Assembly: GCF_014199915.1 (NCBI RefSeq)
Contig: NZ_JACHOO010000002.1
Coordinates: forward strand, 412,756-476,755
Source of the DNA: Prosthecomicrobium pneumaticum
Lineage (GTDB): Bacteria; Pseudomonadota; Alphaproteobacteria; Rhizobiales; Kaistiaceae
Reading direction: 5' to 3'
DNA length: 64,000 nt
The position numbers and the translations under genes are program-made. The notes beneath the pieces were generated by a model, which saw nothing but the letters and a program-made list of their open reading frames with translations, did no database searches and had not been told where the DNA came from. Shown here in pieces: positions 26,761-35,294 of this stretch (the first letter of the stretch is position 1; each line of letters begins with the position of its first letter).

Positions 26761-28587
26761 ATGGCGGTCGAAACGGATCCGGCCTTCACCGCGGCGGCGG
26801 CGCTGCTCGGCGCCGGCGTGCTCGCCGTGCCGCTGTTCAAGCGGCTGGGGCTCGGCTCGGTGCTCGGCTATCTCGCCGCCGGCGTGCTGATCGGACCGTT
26901 CGGGCTCGGCCTGTTCACCGATCCGGAGGCGATCCTGCACGTCGCCGAGCTCGGCGTGGTGATGTTCCTCTTCGTGATCGGCCTCGAGATGCAGCCCTCG
27001 CGCCTGTGGGGGCTGCGGCGCGAGATCTTCGGCCTCGGCGCCTTCCAGGTCGCGGCCTGCGGCGCGGCGACCATGGCGGCCGGCATCGCGATCGGCTTTC
27101 CCCCGCTCGTCGCCTTCGTCGCCGGCATGGGCTTCACGCTCTCCTCGACCGCGATCATCATGCAGATCCTCGAGGAGCGTGGCGATATCGCGACCGCCCC
27201 GGGCCAGCGCATGGTGTCGATCCTCCTGCTCGAGGACCTGTCGATCGTGCCGCTGCTCGCGGTGGTCGCCCTCTTTGCCCCGGGCGGCGGCGAAGCGACG
27301 GCGATGGACCGGCTGACGAGCGTCGCGATCGCCGCCGCCGCAGTGGCCGTCGTCGTCGCGGCCGGGCGCTGGCTGCTCAACCCGATGTTCCGCATCCTCG
27401 CAGCGGCGCGTGCCCGCGAGGTGATGACGGCCGCGGCCCTCCTCGTCGTGCTCGGCGCGGCGCTGATCATGGATCTGGGCGGCCTGTCGATGGCGATGGG
27501 CGCCTTCCTCGCCGGCGTGCTCCTTTCCGAATCGACCTTCCGCCATCAGCTCGAAGCGGACATCGAGCCGTTCCGCGGCATCCTGCTCGGCCTCTTCTTC
27601 CTCTCGGTCGGCATGGCGCTCGATCTCGCGGTGATCGGCCGCGAGTGGCCGATCGTGCTCGCCGCAGTGCTCGCCTTCATGGTCGTCAAGGGCACCGCGA
27701 TCTATCTGGTCGCGCGGCTGACGCGGGCGAAGCACGGCGAGGCGCTGTCGCGCGCGGTTCTGTTCGCGCAGGGCGGCGAGTTCGCCTTCGTGCTCTACAC
27801 CGCCGCTTCCGGCTCGGGCATCCTGCCCGGCGAGACGCAGGCCGTGCTGACCGCCGCCGTCATTCTCTCCATGGCGCTGACGCCGCTCGCCATGCTCGTG
27901 CTCCGCTTCGTGCTGCCGAAGCCGAAGCCCGCCGAGATCGAGGAGGATTTCGCCGGCGCCGGCGGCAAGGTGCTGCTGATCGGCTTCGGCCGGTTCGGCC
28001 AGATCGCCTCGCAGTTCATGCTGGCGCAGGGGCTCGACGTGACGGCGATCGACAATGATGTCGAGATGATCGACAGCGCCGGCAGGTTCGGCTTCAAGGT
28101 CTATTTCGGCGACGGCACGCGGCTCGACGTCTTGCGCGCCGCCGGTATCGAGGAGGCCGATCTCGTCGCGATCTGCACCGACCGCAAGGAGGCGACGAGC
28201 CGGGTCGTCGAGGTGATCCGCGAGGCCTATCCGATGAAGAAGCTCTATGTGCGCTCCTTCGACCGCGTCCATACGATCGAGCTGATCGAGGCGGGCGTCG
28301 ACTACCAGGTGCGCGAACTCTACGAGAGCGCCTTCACCTTCGGCCAGGCCGCGCTCGAAGGACTCGGCGTCGACGCCGACCGGGCGGCCGAGATCGCCGC
28401 CGATCTTCGGGCCAAGGACGCCGAGCGGCTCGCCATCCAACAGGCCGGCGGCTTCATCACCTTCGGCCAGCAGCTCGCCCGCTCCCGCGTCACGCCGCAG
28501 CCGCTCGTCCAGCCGAAGCGCGAATCGAAGCGCATCGACCGTCCGGACCCCGCGCCGGCGGAAGGCGCCAGGACGGGCTGGAGCTGA
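26761..28587 (+). CDS. CPA2 family monovalent cation:proton antiporter, Kef type, with TrkA-N domain
   Basis: 608 residues. The N-terminal Na+/H+ exchanger domain has about 12 membrane segments (LGLGSVLGYLAAGVLIGPFG, LFVIGLEMQPSRLW, MGFTLSSTAIIMQIL). A C-terminal TrkA-N/RCK nucleotide-binding domain follows (VLLIGFGRFGQIASQFML ... DGTRLDVLRAAGI). Layout matches KefB/KefC glutathione-gated K+ efflux systems; no KefF/KefG ancillary gene is adjacent. ATG 26761 is preceded by GAAGGA; an upstream ATG 26713 adds 16 residues and has a poorer ribosome site. Confidence 0.9.
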   Translation: MAVETDPAFTAAAALLGAGVLAVPLFKRLGLGSVLGYLAAGVLIGPFGLGLFTDPEAILHVAELGVVMFLFVIGLEMQPSRLWGLRREIFGLGAFQVAACGAATMAAGIAIGFPPLVAFVAGMGFTLSSTAIIMQILEERGDIATAPGQRMVSILLLEDLSIVPLLAVVALFAPGGGEATAMDRLTSVAIAAAAVAVVVAAGRWLLNPMFRILAAARAREVMTAAALLVVLGAALIMDLGGLSMAMGAFLAGVLLSESTFRHQLEADIEPFRGILLGLFFLSVGMALDLAVIGREWPIVLAAVLAFMVVKGTAIYLVARLTRAKHGEALSRAVLFAQGGEFAFVLYTAASGSGILPGETQAVLTAAVILSMALTPLAMLVLRFVLPKPKPAEIEEDFAGAGGKVLLIGFGRFGQIASQFMLAQGLDVTAIDNDVEMIDSAGRFGFKVYFGDGTRLDVLRAAGIEEADLVAICTDRKEATSRVVEVIREAYPMKKLYVRSFDRVHTIELIEAGVDYQVRELYESAFTFGQAALEGLGVDADRAAEIAADLRAKDAERLAIQQAGGFITFGQQLARSRVTPQPLVQPKRESKRIDRPDPAPAEGARTGWS

Positions 28588-28594
28588 GGCGGCC

Positions 28595-29476
28595 TCAGAG
28601 CGCCGCGAGGCGCCGCTCGAGCGCGGCGCGGACCTCGGCGCGCACCGGCTCGGCCGCTTCGAGGATCGCCGGTGCCTTCCAGAAATCGAGCACCTGGAAC
28701 GGCTGGATCGCCGGACGGACAAGAATGTCCGGCGCGTGCGCCGTGCGCAGCTTCTCGCGCGTGATGGTGTGCATCAGCAACTGCGACGAGCCGAAGGCGA
28801 GATCGATCGACCCCGGCACGCGCGGCGGCGTCCCGGCCGGTGCGCCGACCACATCGACGGCGACCGTGATGTCGGCGTGCGGCGCGACCCTGTCGAAAGG
28901 CAGCGGGTTGACGAGACCGCCGTCGAGCAGCACCCGGCCGTCGCGCAGCACCGGCCGGAACAGCACCGGAATGGCGATCGAGGCGGCGATCGCCGGAAAG
29001 AGCGGCCCGTGCGAGAAGATCGCCGCCTCGCCGGCGTAATAATCGGCCGCGACGATCTCGAGCGGCACGATGAGATCGGCGAAGTCGCGCGGCAGGCCGG
29101 CCGGCATGAAGAGATCGAGTGTCCGCTCGGGATCGATCTGGCCGAGGCCGAACAACGCGCCGCGCGACCGCAGCTTCCACAGCCGGGCGAGCACCTCGGG
29201 CCGGTTGCGGAAGAGCTCGAGCACATAGGCGCGGATCTCCGAGGCGGGCATGCCGGCCGCGCAGCCGGCACCGATGACGGCCCCGATCGAGGACCCCGCG
29301 ACGATCGAGGGCCGGATGCCGAGATCGTCGAACGCCTCGAGCACGACGATATGCGCGAGGCCGCGGGCTCCGCCGCCGCCGAGCGCGAGCCCGACGCGCG
29401 GCCCCCCGGTGGTCCGCGCCGGAACGGCCTTGCGTTCCGCCGGCGGGTGCGACGGCGCTTCGTCGTCCTCGCTCAT
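28595..29476 (-). CDS. Patatin-like phospholipase family protein
   Basis: 293 residues. Patatin serine-aspartate dyad motifs are clear: oxyanion GGGGARGLAHI, nucleophile GSSIGAV and aspartate DGGLVNPLP. Bacterial members of the RssA/YchK type are cytosolic or peripheral membrane esterases, and no signal peptide is seen here. Substrate unknown. It lies 8 bases after the end of the convergent antiporter gene and 8 bases downstream of the M16 gene, with which it may be co-transcribed. Confidence 0.9.
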   Translation of the reverse strand: MSEDDEAPSHPPAERKAVPARTTGGPRVGLALGGGGARGLAHIVVLEAFDDLGIRPSIVAGSSIGAVIGAGCAAGMPASEIRAYVLELFRNRPEVLARLWKLRSRGALFGLGQIDPERTLDLFMPAGLPRDFADLIVPLEIVAADYYAGEAAIFSHGPLFPAIAASIAIPVLFRPVLRDGRVLLDGGLVNPLPFDRVAPHADITVAVDVVGAPAGTPPRVPGSIDLAFGSSQLLMHTITREKLRTAHAPDILVRPAIQPFQVLDFWKAPAILEAAEPVRAEVRAALERRLAAL

Positions 29477-29484
29477 CGCAGCGT

Positions 29485-30822
29485 TCAGCTCGGCTTCGGC
29501 CCGACCCGCACCACCACCGCCGGGCCGGCCTCGAAGACGCGGCGCGCGGCACGGCGCACATCCTCGATCGTCACGGCGGCGACGAGATCGTTGCGGTGCT
29601 CGACATAGTCGATGCCGAGACCGTCGAGCGAGAAGGCGAGCAACTGGCTGGCGATGCGTGACGAGGTGTCGAAGCGGAGCGCGAACGAGCCGATCAGATA
29701 ATGCTTCGCCTGGTCGAGCTCGGCCTCGGTCGGCCCCTCGCTCGCCAGACGGCGGATCTCCGTCTCGATCAGCGTCAGCGCCTCGTCGCCGCGGTCGGCA
29801 CGGGTCGCCGTGCCGCCGAAGAAGGCCGCTGCATGATCGAAGGTCGCGAGGCCGGTGCCGACCGAATAGGCGAGGCCGCGCTTCTCGCGCACCTCGGCAT
29901 AGAGCCGCGAGGAGAAGCCGGCACCGCCGAGGATGTGATTGGCGACGAAAGCCGGCATGAAATCCGGATCGTGCCGCTCGAGGCCGTTGCCGGCGAAGCG
30001 GATGACCGCCTGGGGGGTCGAGAAGGCGACCTCGACGAGCCCCGCATCGGCGGGCTTCACATCCGGCACCGGGCGCAGGAACGGGTTCTCCGGCAGATCG
30101 CCGAAGGTCGCGTCGAGGAGCGGCCCGAGCGTCTTCGCGTCGATCGCGCCGACGACGACGATGCGCAGATTGGAGCGGGCGAAGGCGGCGCGGCGGAACA
30201 GTTCGAGATCGTCCCGCGTGATCGCCGCGACGGTCCGTTCGGTGCCCTCGATCGGCCGGCCATAGGGATGGCCCGGGAACATCGCCGCGGCGAGCGCCTG
30301 GCTGGCGAGCGAATCGGGGTCCGTCGAGGCGGCGCGGATGCCCGTCGTCACCGCGTCCTTCATCCGCGCGAGCGGCTCGTCGTCGAAGCGCGGCACGGTG
30401 ATCGCCCTCTTGAGGAGCGAGAAGGCCTCGTCGCGCGTCTCGACGAGCGTGCGCAGCGTGCCGAAAAAGGCCTCGCGCCCGGCGCTGAAGGAGAGCTCGA
30501 CCGACAGATCGTCGAGCCGCGCCTGAAACGCTTCGGAGGGAAGATCGCCGGCGCCCTCGTCGAGCATGCCGGAGAGAAGATTGGCAACGCCGGGCTTTTC
30601 GGGCGGGTCCTGCGCCGCGCCGCCCCTGAAGGCGAAGTTCATCGCGACGAGCGGCACGGCCTGTTCCTCGACGAGCCAGGCCTCGATGCCCTTGGGGCTG
30701 ACCACCCGCTCGACCGTCGTCGCCTGGGCGGCACAGGCGAACAGGGCGAAGCCGGCTGCAGCGGCGACGGCGAGGGAATGCTGCGCGAGACGGACGGCGG
30801 CGGAGCGGAACATCGCGGTCAT
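29485..30822 (-). CDS. M16 family peptidase, non-catalytic partner
   Basis: 445 residues with a signal peptide (AAAGFALFACAAQA). Two M16 domains can be followed (NFAFRGGAAQDPPEKPGVANLL ... VVVGAIDAKTLGPLLDATF ... YAEVREKRGLAYSVG). At the place of the zinc HxxEH motif the sequence reads LLSGMLDEGAGD, so the metal ligands are missing. This is usual for the second subunit of periplasmic M16 pairs, which works with an active partner. The partner with HFLEH lies directly upstream (6-base gap). Confidence 0.88.
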   Translation of the reverse strand: MTAMFRSAAVRLAQHSLAVAAAAGFALFACAAQATTVERVVSPKGIEAWLVEEQAVPLVAMNFAFRGGAAQDPPEKPGVANLLSGMLDEGAGDLPSEAFQARLDDLSVELSFSAGREAFFGTLRTLVETRDEAFSLLKRAITVPRFDDEPLARMKDAVTTGIRAASTDPDSLASQALAAAMFPGHPYGRPIEGTERTVAAITRDDLELFRRAAFARSNLRIVVVGAIDAKTLGPLLDATFGDLPENPFLRPVPDVKPADAGLVEVAFSTPQAVIRFAGNGLERHDPDFMPAFVANHILGGAGFSSRLYAEVREKRGLAYSVGTGLATFDHAAAFFGGTATRADRGDEALTLIETEIRRLASEGPTEAELDQAKHYLIGSFALRFDTSSRIASQLLAFSLDGLGIDYVEHRNDLVAAVTIEDVRRAARRVFEAGPAVVVRVGPKPS

Positions 30823-30828
30823 GGCGCC

Positions 30829-32232
30829 TCAGATCGGCTTGGCGGCGGGGGCGGGAAGGAGATAGCCGGTCACGGACCGCTTCAGGTCCAGATATTTCTC
30901 GGCGGCGGCGCGGACGTCCTCGGCGGTCACCGCCTCGATCCGGGCGGGATAATCCTGCGCTTTCGCAAGGCTCTCGCCCGTCAGGAGCGCGGTGCCGAGA
31001 TAGTTGGCGAGGCCGCGGCTCGAATCCTGCGCGTAGATCGCGCCCGCCCGCGTTCGCCGCTTGGCGCGGGCGAGCTCGTCCTCGGTGATGCCGCGATCGC
31101 GCAGATCCGCGATCACGCCGTCGATCGCCGCGGCGAGCGTATCGAGCGTCGTCGCGCCCCGCGGCGAAGCGGAGAGGCCGAAGCTGCCGTAATCGAGCTG
31201 CGAGCCGGAATACCAGACCCCGGCCGAGGTCGCGATCGCCGCGCCGCGTACCAGTTTGCGATAGAGCCGGCTCTCGGTGCCGCCGCCGAGAATGTCGGCG
31301 AGCACGTCGAGCGCCTCGGCCTCGCGACCCGTCGCGCTCGCATAGGACGGCACGAGATAGCGCCGCTGCAGGCTCGGCTGCGCGACGCGCGGATCGGAAA
31401 GCGTCACGGCGCGGGCGGCGACGGGCTCGGGCTCCTTCGCCCGGTCGCGCGGGGCGGGCGCGGCACGGCGCGCGACCTTGCCATAGGTCGCCTCGGCGAG
31501 CACCCGGACCTCCTCCTCGTCGACATCGCCGGCGACGACGAGGATCGCATTGTTCGGCGTATAGGCGCGGTCGTAGAAGGTGATCGCGTCCTCGCGCGAC
31601 AGCTCAGCCATCTCGTGCGCCCAGCCGATCACCGGCGTGCCATAGGGGTGACGCTGATAGAGCGCGGCGTCGACCGCCTCGCCGAGCTGCGCCGCCGGAT
31701 CGGAATCGACCCGCATCCGGCGCTCCTCAAGGATCACGTCCCGCTCCGGCAGCACCGCCGCGTCGTCGAGCACCAGATTGGCCATGCGGTCGGCCTCGAA
31801 CCCCATCACAAGGCCGAGCTGCTCCTTCGGCACCGTCTGGTGGTAGACGGTGGCATCGTCCGTCGTGAAGGCGTTCTCATTGCCGCCGATCTCGGCGACC
31901 TCGGCCGAGAAGACGCCGGCCGGATGGGTCTTCGTGCCCTTGAACATCAGATGTTCGAGGAAATGGGCGATGCCGGACTTGCCGACCGGATCGTCGGCCG
32001 AGCCGACGCGATACCACACCATCTGCGTCACCACCGGCGCGCGGCGGTCCGGAACGACGACGACGGAGAGCCCGTTGTCGAGCGTGAATTCGGAGGCGGC
32101 CGGCGCGATGCGCGGCACGGCCGGCGTCTCGGCGCGAAGGGGAGCGGCAGAAAGCACCAGCGCCGCGATCAACGCGGCTCCGGCGAGGGCGGAAAGGCGG
32201 CGGCGAAGCCTTTTCGTCACAGGCTGGTCCAT
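30829..32232 (-). CDS. M16 family zinc peptidase, catalytic subunit
   Basis: 467 residues with a signal peptide (LAGAALIAALVLSAAPLRAE). The inverted zinc motif HFLEH is present in KSGIAHFLEHLMFKGT, with the downstream Glu in VILEERRMRVDSDP. Second M16 domain with RRYLVPSYASATGREAEAL. Secreted M16 peptidases degrade small peptides in the periplasm. ATG 32232 gives a normal signal peptide. Forms a two-gene unit with the non-catalytic homologue that follows. Confidence 0.92.
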   Translation of the reverse strand: MDQPVTKRLRRRLSALAGAALIAALVLSAAPLRAETPAVPRIAPAASEFTLDNGLSVVVVPDRRAPVVTQMVWYRVGSADDPVGKSGIAHFLEHLMFKGTKTHPAGVFSAEVAEIGGNENAFTTDDATVYHQTVPKEQLGLVMGFEADRMANLVLDDAAVLPERDVILEERRMRVDSDPAAQLGEAVDAALYQRHPYGTPVIGWAHEMAELSREDAITFYDRAYTPNNAILVVAGDVDEEEVRVLAEATYGKVARRAAPAPRDRAKEPEPVAARAVTLSDPRVAQPSLQRRYLVPSYASATGREAEALDVLADILGGGTESRLYRKLVRGAAIATSAGVWYSGSQLDYGSFGLSASPRGATTLDTLAAAIDGVIADLRDRGITEDELARAKRRTRAGAIYAQDSSRGLANYLGTALLTGESLAKAQDYPARIEAVTAEDVRAAAEKYLDLKRSVTGYLLPAPAAKPI

Positions 32233-32329
32233 GGCTCGGGATCGAGCGGCGATCCTTGCCGCTCTTTGCGGCCAGCCTAGGGCGGTTCCCTCGCCGCTGC
32301 ACGAAAAAGATGCAGCGCGGCGATCCGCC

Positions 32330-32887
32330 TCACGAACCGTTGCGGAAGAGCCGCACCTGCGCGATGCCGGCCTCGCGCCGGTCGATCTCCTCGAGCCCGT
32401 CGATCGGCGCGATCTCGGCCTTCGCGTCCTCCTCGAGCACCAGCAGGGCGCCGGGCGCCAGCCATCCGCCCGCCCGCGCGGAAGCAAGCGCCCGCTCGCC
32501 GAGACCCTTGCCATAGGGCGGATCGGCGAAGACGAGATCGAAAGGAGCGAGCGGCGCGACCGGTCCGAGATCGGTGGCGTCGCGGCGGAAGATCTTGGTG
32601 CGGCCGGTGAGGCCGAAGGCCTCGACATTGGTGCGGATCAGGCCGCGGCCCTCGGCACCGATCTCGACGAAGAGCACGAAATCCGCGCCGCGCGACAGCG
32701 CCTCGATGCCGAGCGCGCCCGTTCCGGCGAAGAGATCGAGCACCCGCGCGCCGGGCACGGGATCGCCGAGCCCGTGCGCCAGCCGGTTGAAGAGGCTCTC
32801 GCGCAGCCGGTCGGAGGTCGGCCGGATCGCGGCGCCGGCGGGCGTCGCGAGGGTCCGGCCGCGAAACTCACCGCCGACGACCCGCAT
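32330..32887 (-). CDS. rsmD: 16S rRNA (guanine(966)-N2)-methyltransferase
   Basis: 185 residues. [16 protein letters not shown] is the standard N-terminus, then [18 protein letters not shown] motif [20 protein letters not shown] and the catalytic [11 protein letters not shown]. Methylates G966 of 16S rRNA during 30S assembly. Its first 20 bases overlap the 3' end of the upstream pseudouridine synthase gene, so the two rRNA-modification genes are coupled. Confidence 0.94.
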   Translation of the reverse strand: MRVVGGEFRGRTLATPAGAAIRPTSDRLRESLFNRLAHGLGDPVPGARVLDLFAGTGALGIEALSRGADFVLFVEIGAEGRGLIRTNVEAFGLTGRTKIFRRDATDLGPVAPLAPFDLVFADPPYGKGLGERALASARAGGWLAPGALLVLEEDAKAEIAPIDGLEEIDRREAGIAQVRLFRNGS

Positions 32888-34553
32888 CGCCGCCCCGTGT
32901 CGGCCCGCGTCCCGGTTTGCCGCCGGTCGGACGGCCACCGCCCGGCTTGCCGCGCGGCGGACCGCTGCGCGACGGACCCTTGCCGCCACCCGCCGCTTCA
33001 TCGCGCCGCGGCGGCCGGGCCTTGAACGGCCGATCGCCGCCGCCACCCTCTTCGCGACGCGGCTTGAACGGCCGATCGCCGCCACCTTCCTCGCGCCGCG
33101 GCTTGAACGGCCGAGCGCCGGCGCCCTCTTCGCGACGCGGCTTGAACGGACGGTCGCCGCCGCCCTCCTCACGCCGCGGCCGGAACGGCCGATCACCGGC
33201 AGCTTCCTCGCGCCGCGGCCTGAACGGCCGATCGCCGCCACCTTCCTCGCGCCGAGGCCGGAACGACCGATCGCCGGCGCCCTCTTCGCGACGCGGCTTG
33301 AACGGGCGATCGCCGGCGCCCTCCTCACGCCGAGGCCGGAATGGACGGTCGCCGCCACCCTCCTCACGCCGAGGCCGGAACGGCCGATCACCGGCACCTT
33401 CCTCGCGCCGCGGCTTGAACGGACGGTCGCCGGCACCTTCCTCGCGCCGCGGCCGGAACGGCCGATCGCCGGCACCTTCCTCACGCCGAGGCCGGAACGG
33501 ACGGTCACCCGCGCCTCCCTCGCGCCGAGGCCTGAACGGCCGATCGCCTGCGCCCTCCGCGCGCCGCGGCTTGAAGGGGCGGTCGCCGGCGCCTTCCTCG
33601 CGCCGGGGGCGGGTGGCGCGCTCGCCCGCGCCCTCCTCGCGACGCGGCCGGACCGGCCGGTCGCCACGCGCGCCGCGACGCTCCTCGGCAGGCTCCGGCT
33701 TGGCCGGTGTGCGGCGGCGCGGCGGAGCGTCGCCGGCCGTCGGGGGACGGATCGGCGCGTCGAAATCGGTCTCGGCCTCGTCCATCAGGCGTGGCCCGAG
33801 CTGGTCGCGCAGCATGCGGCCGCGGATCTCGACCACCTCGCCCTCCGGCAGGTCGCCGAGCTGGAAGGGCCCGTAGGACACCCGGATCAGCCGGCTCACA
33901 TCGAGCCCGAGATGGCCGAGAATCTTCTTCACCTCGCGGTTCTTGCCCTCGCGAAGTCCGAGCGTCAGCCAGGTATTGGCGCCCTGCACCCGGTCGATCA
34001 CCGCCTCGACCGCGCCATAGACGACGCCCTCGATGGTCAGCCCGTCGGCGAGCGGCAGGAGATCGGCCGGCGTGATCTCGCGGCCATAGGCGCGCACCCG
34101 GTAGCGCCGCAGCCAGCCGGTCGCCGGCAGTTCGAGCACGCGGGCGAGCCCGCCGTCATTGGTGAGCAGCAGGAGGCCTTCGGTGTTGATGTCGAGCCGG
34201 CCCACCGCGACGACGCGCGGCAGCTCGTCGGGCAGCGAATCGAACACGGTCGGCCGCCCCTCGGGGTCGCGCGCCGTGGTGACGAGGCCGCGCGGCTTGT
34301 GATAGAGCCACAGCCGCGTCCGCTCGCGCTCCGGCAGCGGCTCGCCGTCGACCGTCACCGAATCGCCGGGCTTGACGTTCACTGCCGGGCTCGTCAGCGT
34401 CCGGCCGTTGATGGCGACGCGGCCCTCCTCGATCCAGCGCTCGGCGTCGCGGCGCGAGCAGAGGCCCGCGCGGGCGAGCACCTTGGCGATGCGGTCGATC
34501 CGTTCGTCGCCGGCGGCCTCGTCGCGGCCGTTGCGTTTCCTCGTGTCGGTCAT
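32868..34553 (-). CDS. RluB-type rRNA pseudouridine synthase with long Arg-rich repeat tail
   Basis: 561 residues. Residues about 20-75 form an S4 RNA-binding domain ([20 protein letters not shown]), and residues 80-250 a RsuA/RluB synthase domain with the catalytic aspartate in [18 protein letters not shown] and [13 protein letters not shown]. The C-terminal half is a low-complexity tail of about 17 tandem units of 13 residues (consensus [13 protein letters not shown]), ending in a Gly/Arg/Lys-rich stretch. Typical RluB lacks such a long tail in enteric bacteria, but rhizobial members often carry basic tails. Start ATG 34553. Confidence 0.9.
   Translation of the reverse strand: MTDTRKRNGRDEAAGDERIDRIAKVLARAGLCSRRDAERWIEEGRVAINGRTLTSPAVNVKPGDSVTVDGEPLPERERTRLWLYHKPRGLVTTARDPEGRPTVFDSLPDELPRVVAVGRLDINTEGLLLLTNDGGLARVLELPATGWLRRYRVRAYGREITPADLLPLADGLTIEGVVYGAVEAVIDRVQGANTWLTLGLREGKNREVKKILGHLGLDVSRLIRVSYGPFQLGDLPEGEVVEIRGRMLRDQLGPRLMDEAETDFDAPIRPPTAGDAPPRRRTPAKPEPAEERRGARGDRPVRPRREEGAGERATRPRREEGAGDRPFKPRRAEGAGDRPFRPRREGGAGDRPFRPRREEGAGDRPFRPRREEGAGDRPFKPRREEGAGDRPFRPRREEGGGDRPFRPRREEGAGDRPFKPRREEGAGDRSFRPRREEGGGDRPFRPRREEAAGDRPFRPRREEGGGDRPFKPRREEGAGARPFKPRREEGGGDRPFKPRREEGGGGDRPFKARPPRRDEAAGGGKGPSRSGPPRGKPGGGRPTGGKPGRGPTRGGDAGRRR
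33010..33665 (-). repeat. 39-bp tandem repeats inside the pseudouridine synthase gene
   Basis: About 17 direct repeats of a 39-base unit coding RPF(R/K)PRREEG(A/G)GD. Units differ mainly at silent sites and by Arg/Lys and Ala/Gly exchanges, so copy number probably varies between strains. A sequence-identical run this long is also a place where assemblies can collapse. Confidence 0.9.
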
Positions 34554-34631
34554 GAGAGTTCGTGATCCTCGCGGCGGCGCCATCGGCGGCGCGGCCCATT
34601 AGAGCGGACTGTTAGCAGAGGGAAGAGCGGC

Positions 34632-35096
34632 TTGCGAGATCGATCGGAGGCGGCGCCCTCCTTCATGGCGCTGGCGCTCGAAGAGGCCCGTGCCGCGGCG
34701 GCGCGCGGCGAGGTTCCGGTCGGCGCGGTGATCGTGCGCGACGGCACCGTGATCGCCCGCGCCGGCAACGAGACGCTGGCGGCGAAGGACCCGACCGCCC
34801 ATGCCGAGATGCTGGTGATCCGCGCGGCGGCCGCCGCGCTCGGCTCGGAGCGGCTCACCGGCTGCGATCTCTACGTCACCCTCGAACCCTGCCCGATGTG
34901 TGCGGCCGCGATCTCGTTCGCCCGCATCCGCCGGCTCTATTTCGGCGCCGGCGACGAGAAGGGCGGCGCGGTCGAGCACGGCGTCCGCCTCTACGCCCAG
35001 CCGACCTGCCACCACGCTCCCGAGACCTATGGCGGCCTCGCCGAGCGCGAGGCGGCCGACCTGCTGCGCGGGTTTTTCCGCGCCAGACGGGAATGA
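34632..35096 (+). CDS. tadA: tRNA adenosine(34) deaminase
   Basis: 154 residues from TTG 34632, or 143 from ATG 34665. Deaminates A34 of tRNA-Arg(ACG) to inosine. Zinc site: HAE (proton shuttle Glu) in DPTAHAEMLVIR and PCxxC in LEPCPMCAAAISFARI; RLYFGAGDEKGGAVEHGV follows. The TTG start has GGAAG at suitable spacing and gives a short lead before FMALALEEAR, as in related rhizobial proteins; the ATG cannot be excluded. Confidence 0.93.
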   Translation: MRDRSEAAPSFMALALEEARAAAARGEVPVGAVIVRDGTVIARAGNETLAAKDPTAHAEMLVIRAAAAALGSERLTGCDLYVTLEPCPMCAAAISFARIRRLYFGAGDEKGGAVEHGVRLYAQPTCHHAPETYGGLAEREAADLLRGFFRARRE

Positions 35097-35294
35097 GGCG
35101 CGCTCGGGCCGTCCGTCAGGCGGGCAGCGGCGGGGCGGATCGGGCGGGAACCCGCCCCGAATAGACGTTTAATCTTTCGGCACGAGTGAAATTGGTTTTC
35201 CGTTCCTCGTCAGCGGCACGCGGGCGGCGATCATAGCCGGGCTTCAACCCGCGGAATTCATTGCCGCCCCCGACCGTCGAGACCGGATCCCATC

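Noticed and set aside
29701-32280. 859-codon open frame opposite the M16 peptidase pair
   Set aside because: Shadow frame of two clearly recognised peptidase genes.
33010-33665. CRISPR array
   Set aside because: Units are 39 bp, in frame, without spacers, and code for a protein tail.
32574-34565. 663-codon plus-strand frame opposite the pseudouridine synthase
   Set aside because: Its repeat structure ([10 protein letters not shown]) is only the complement of the real 39-bp coding repeats.
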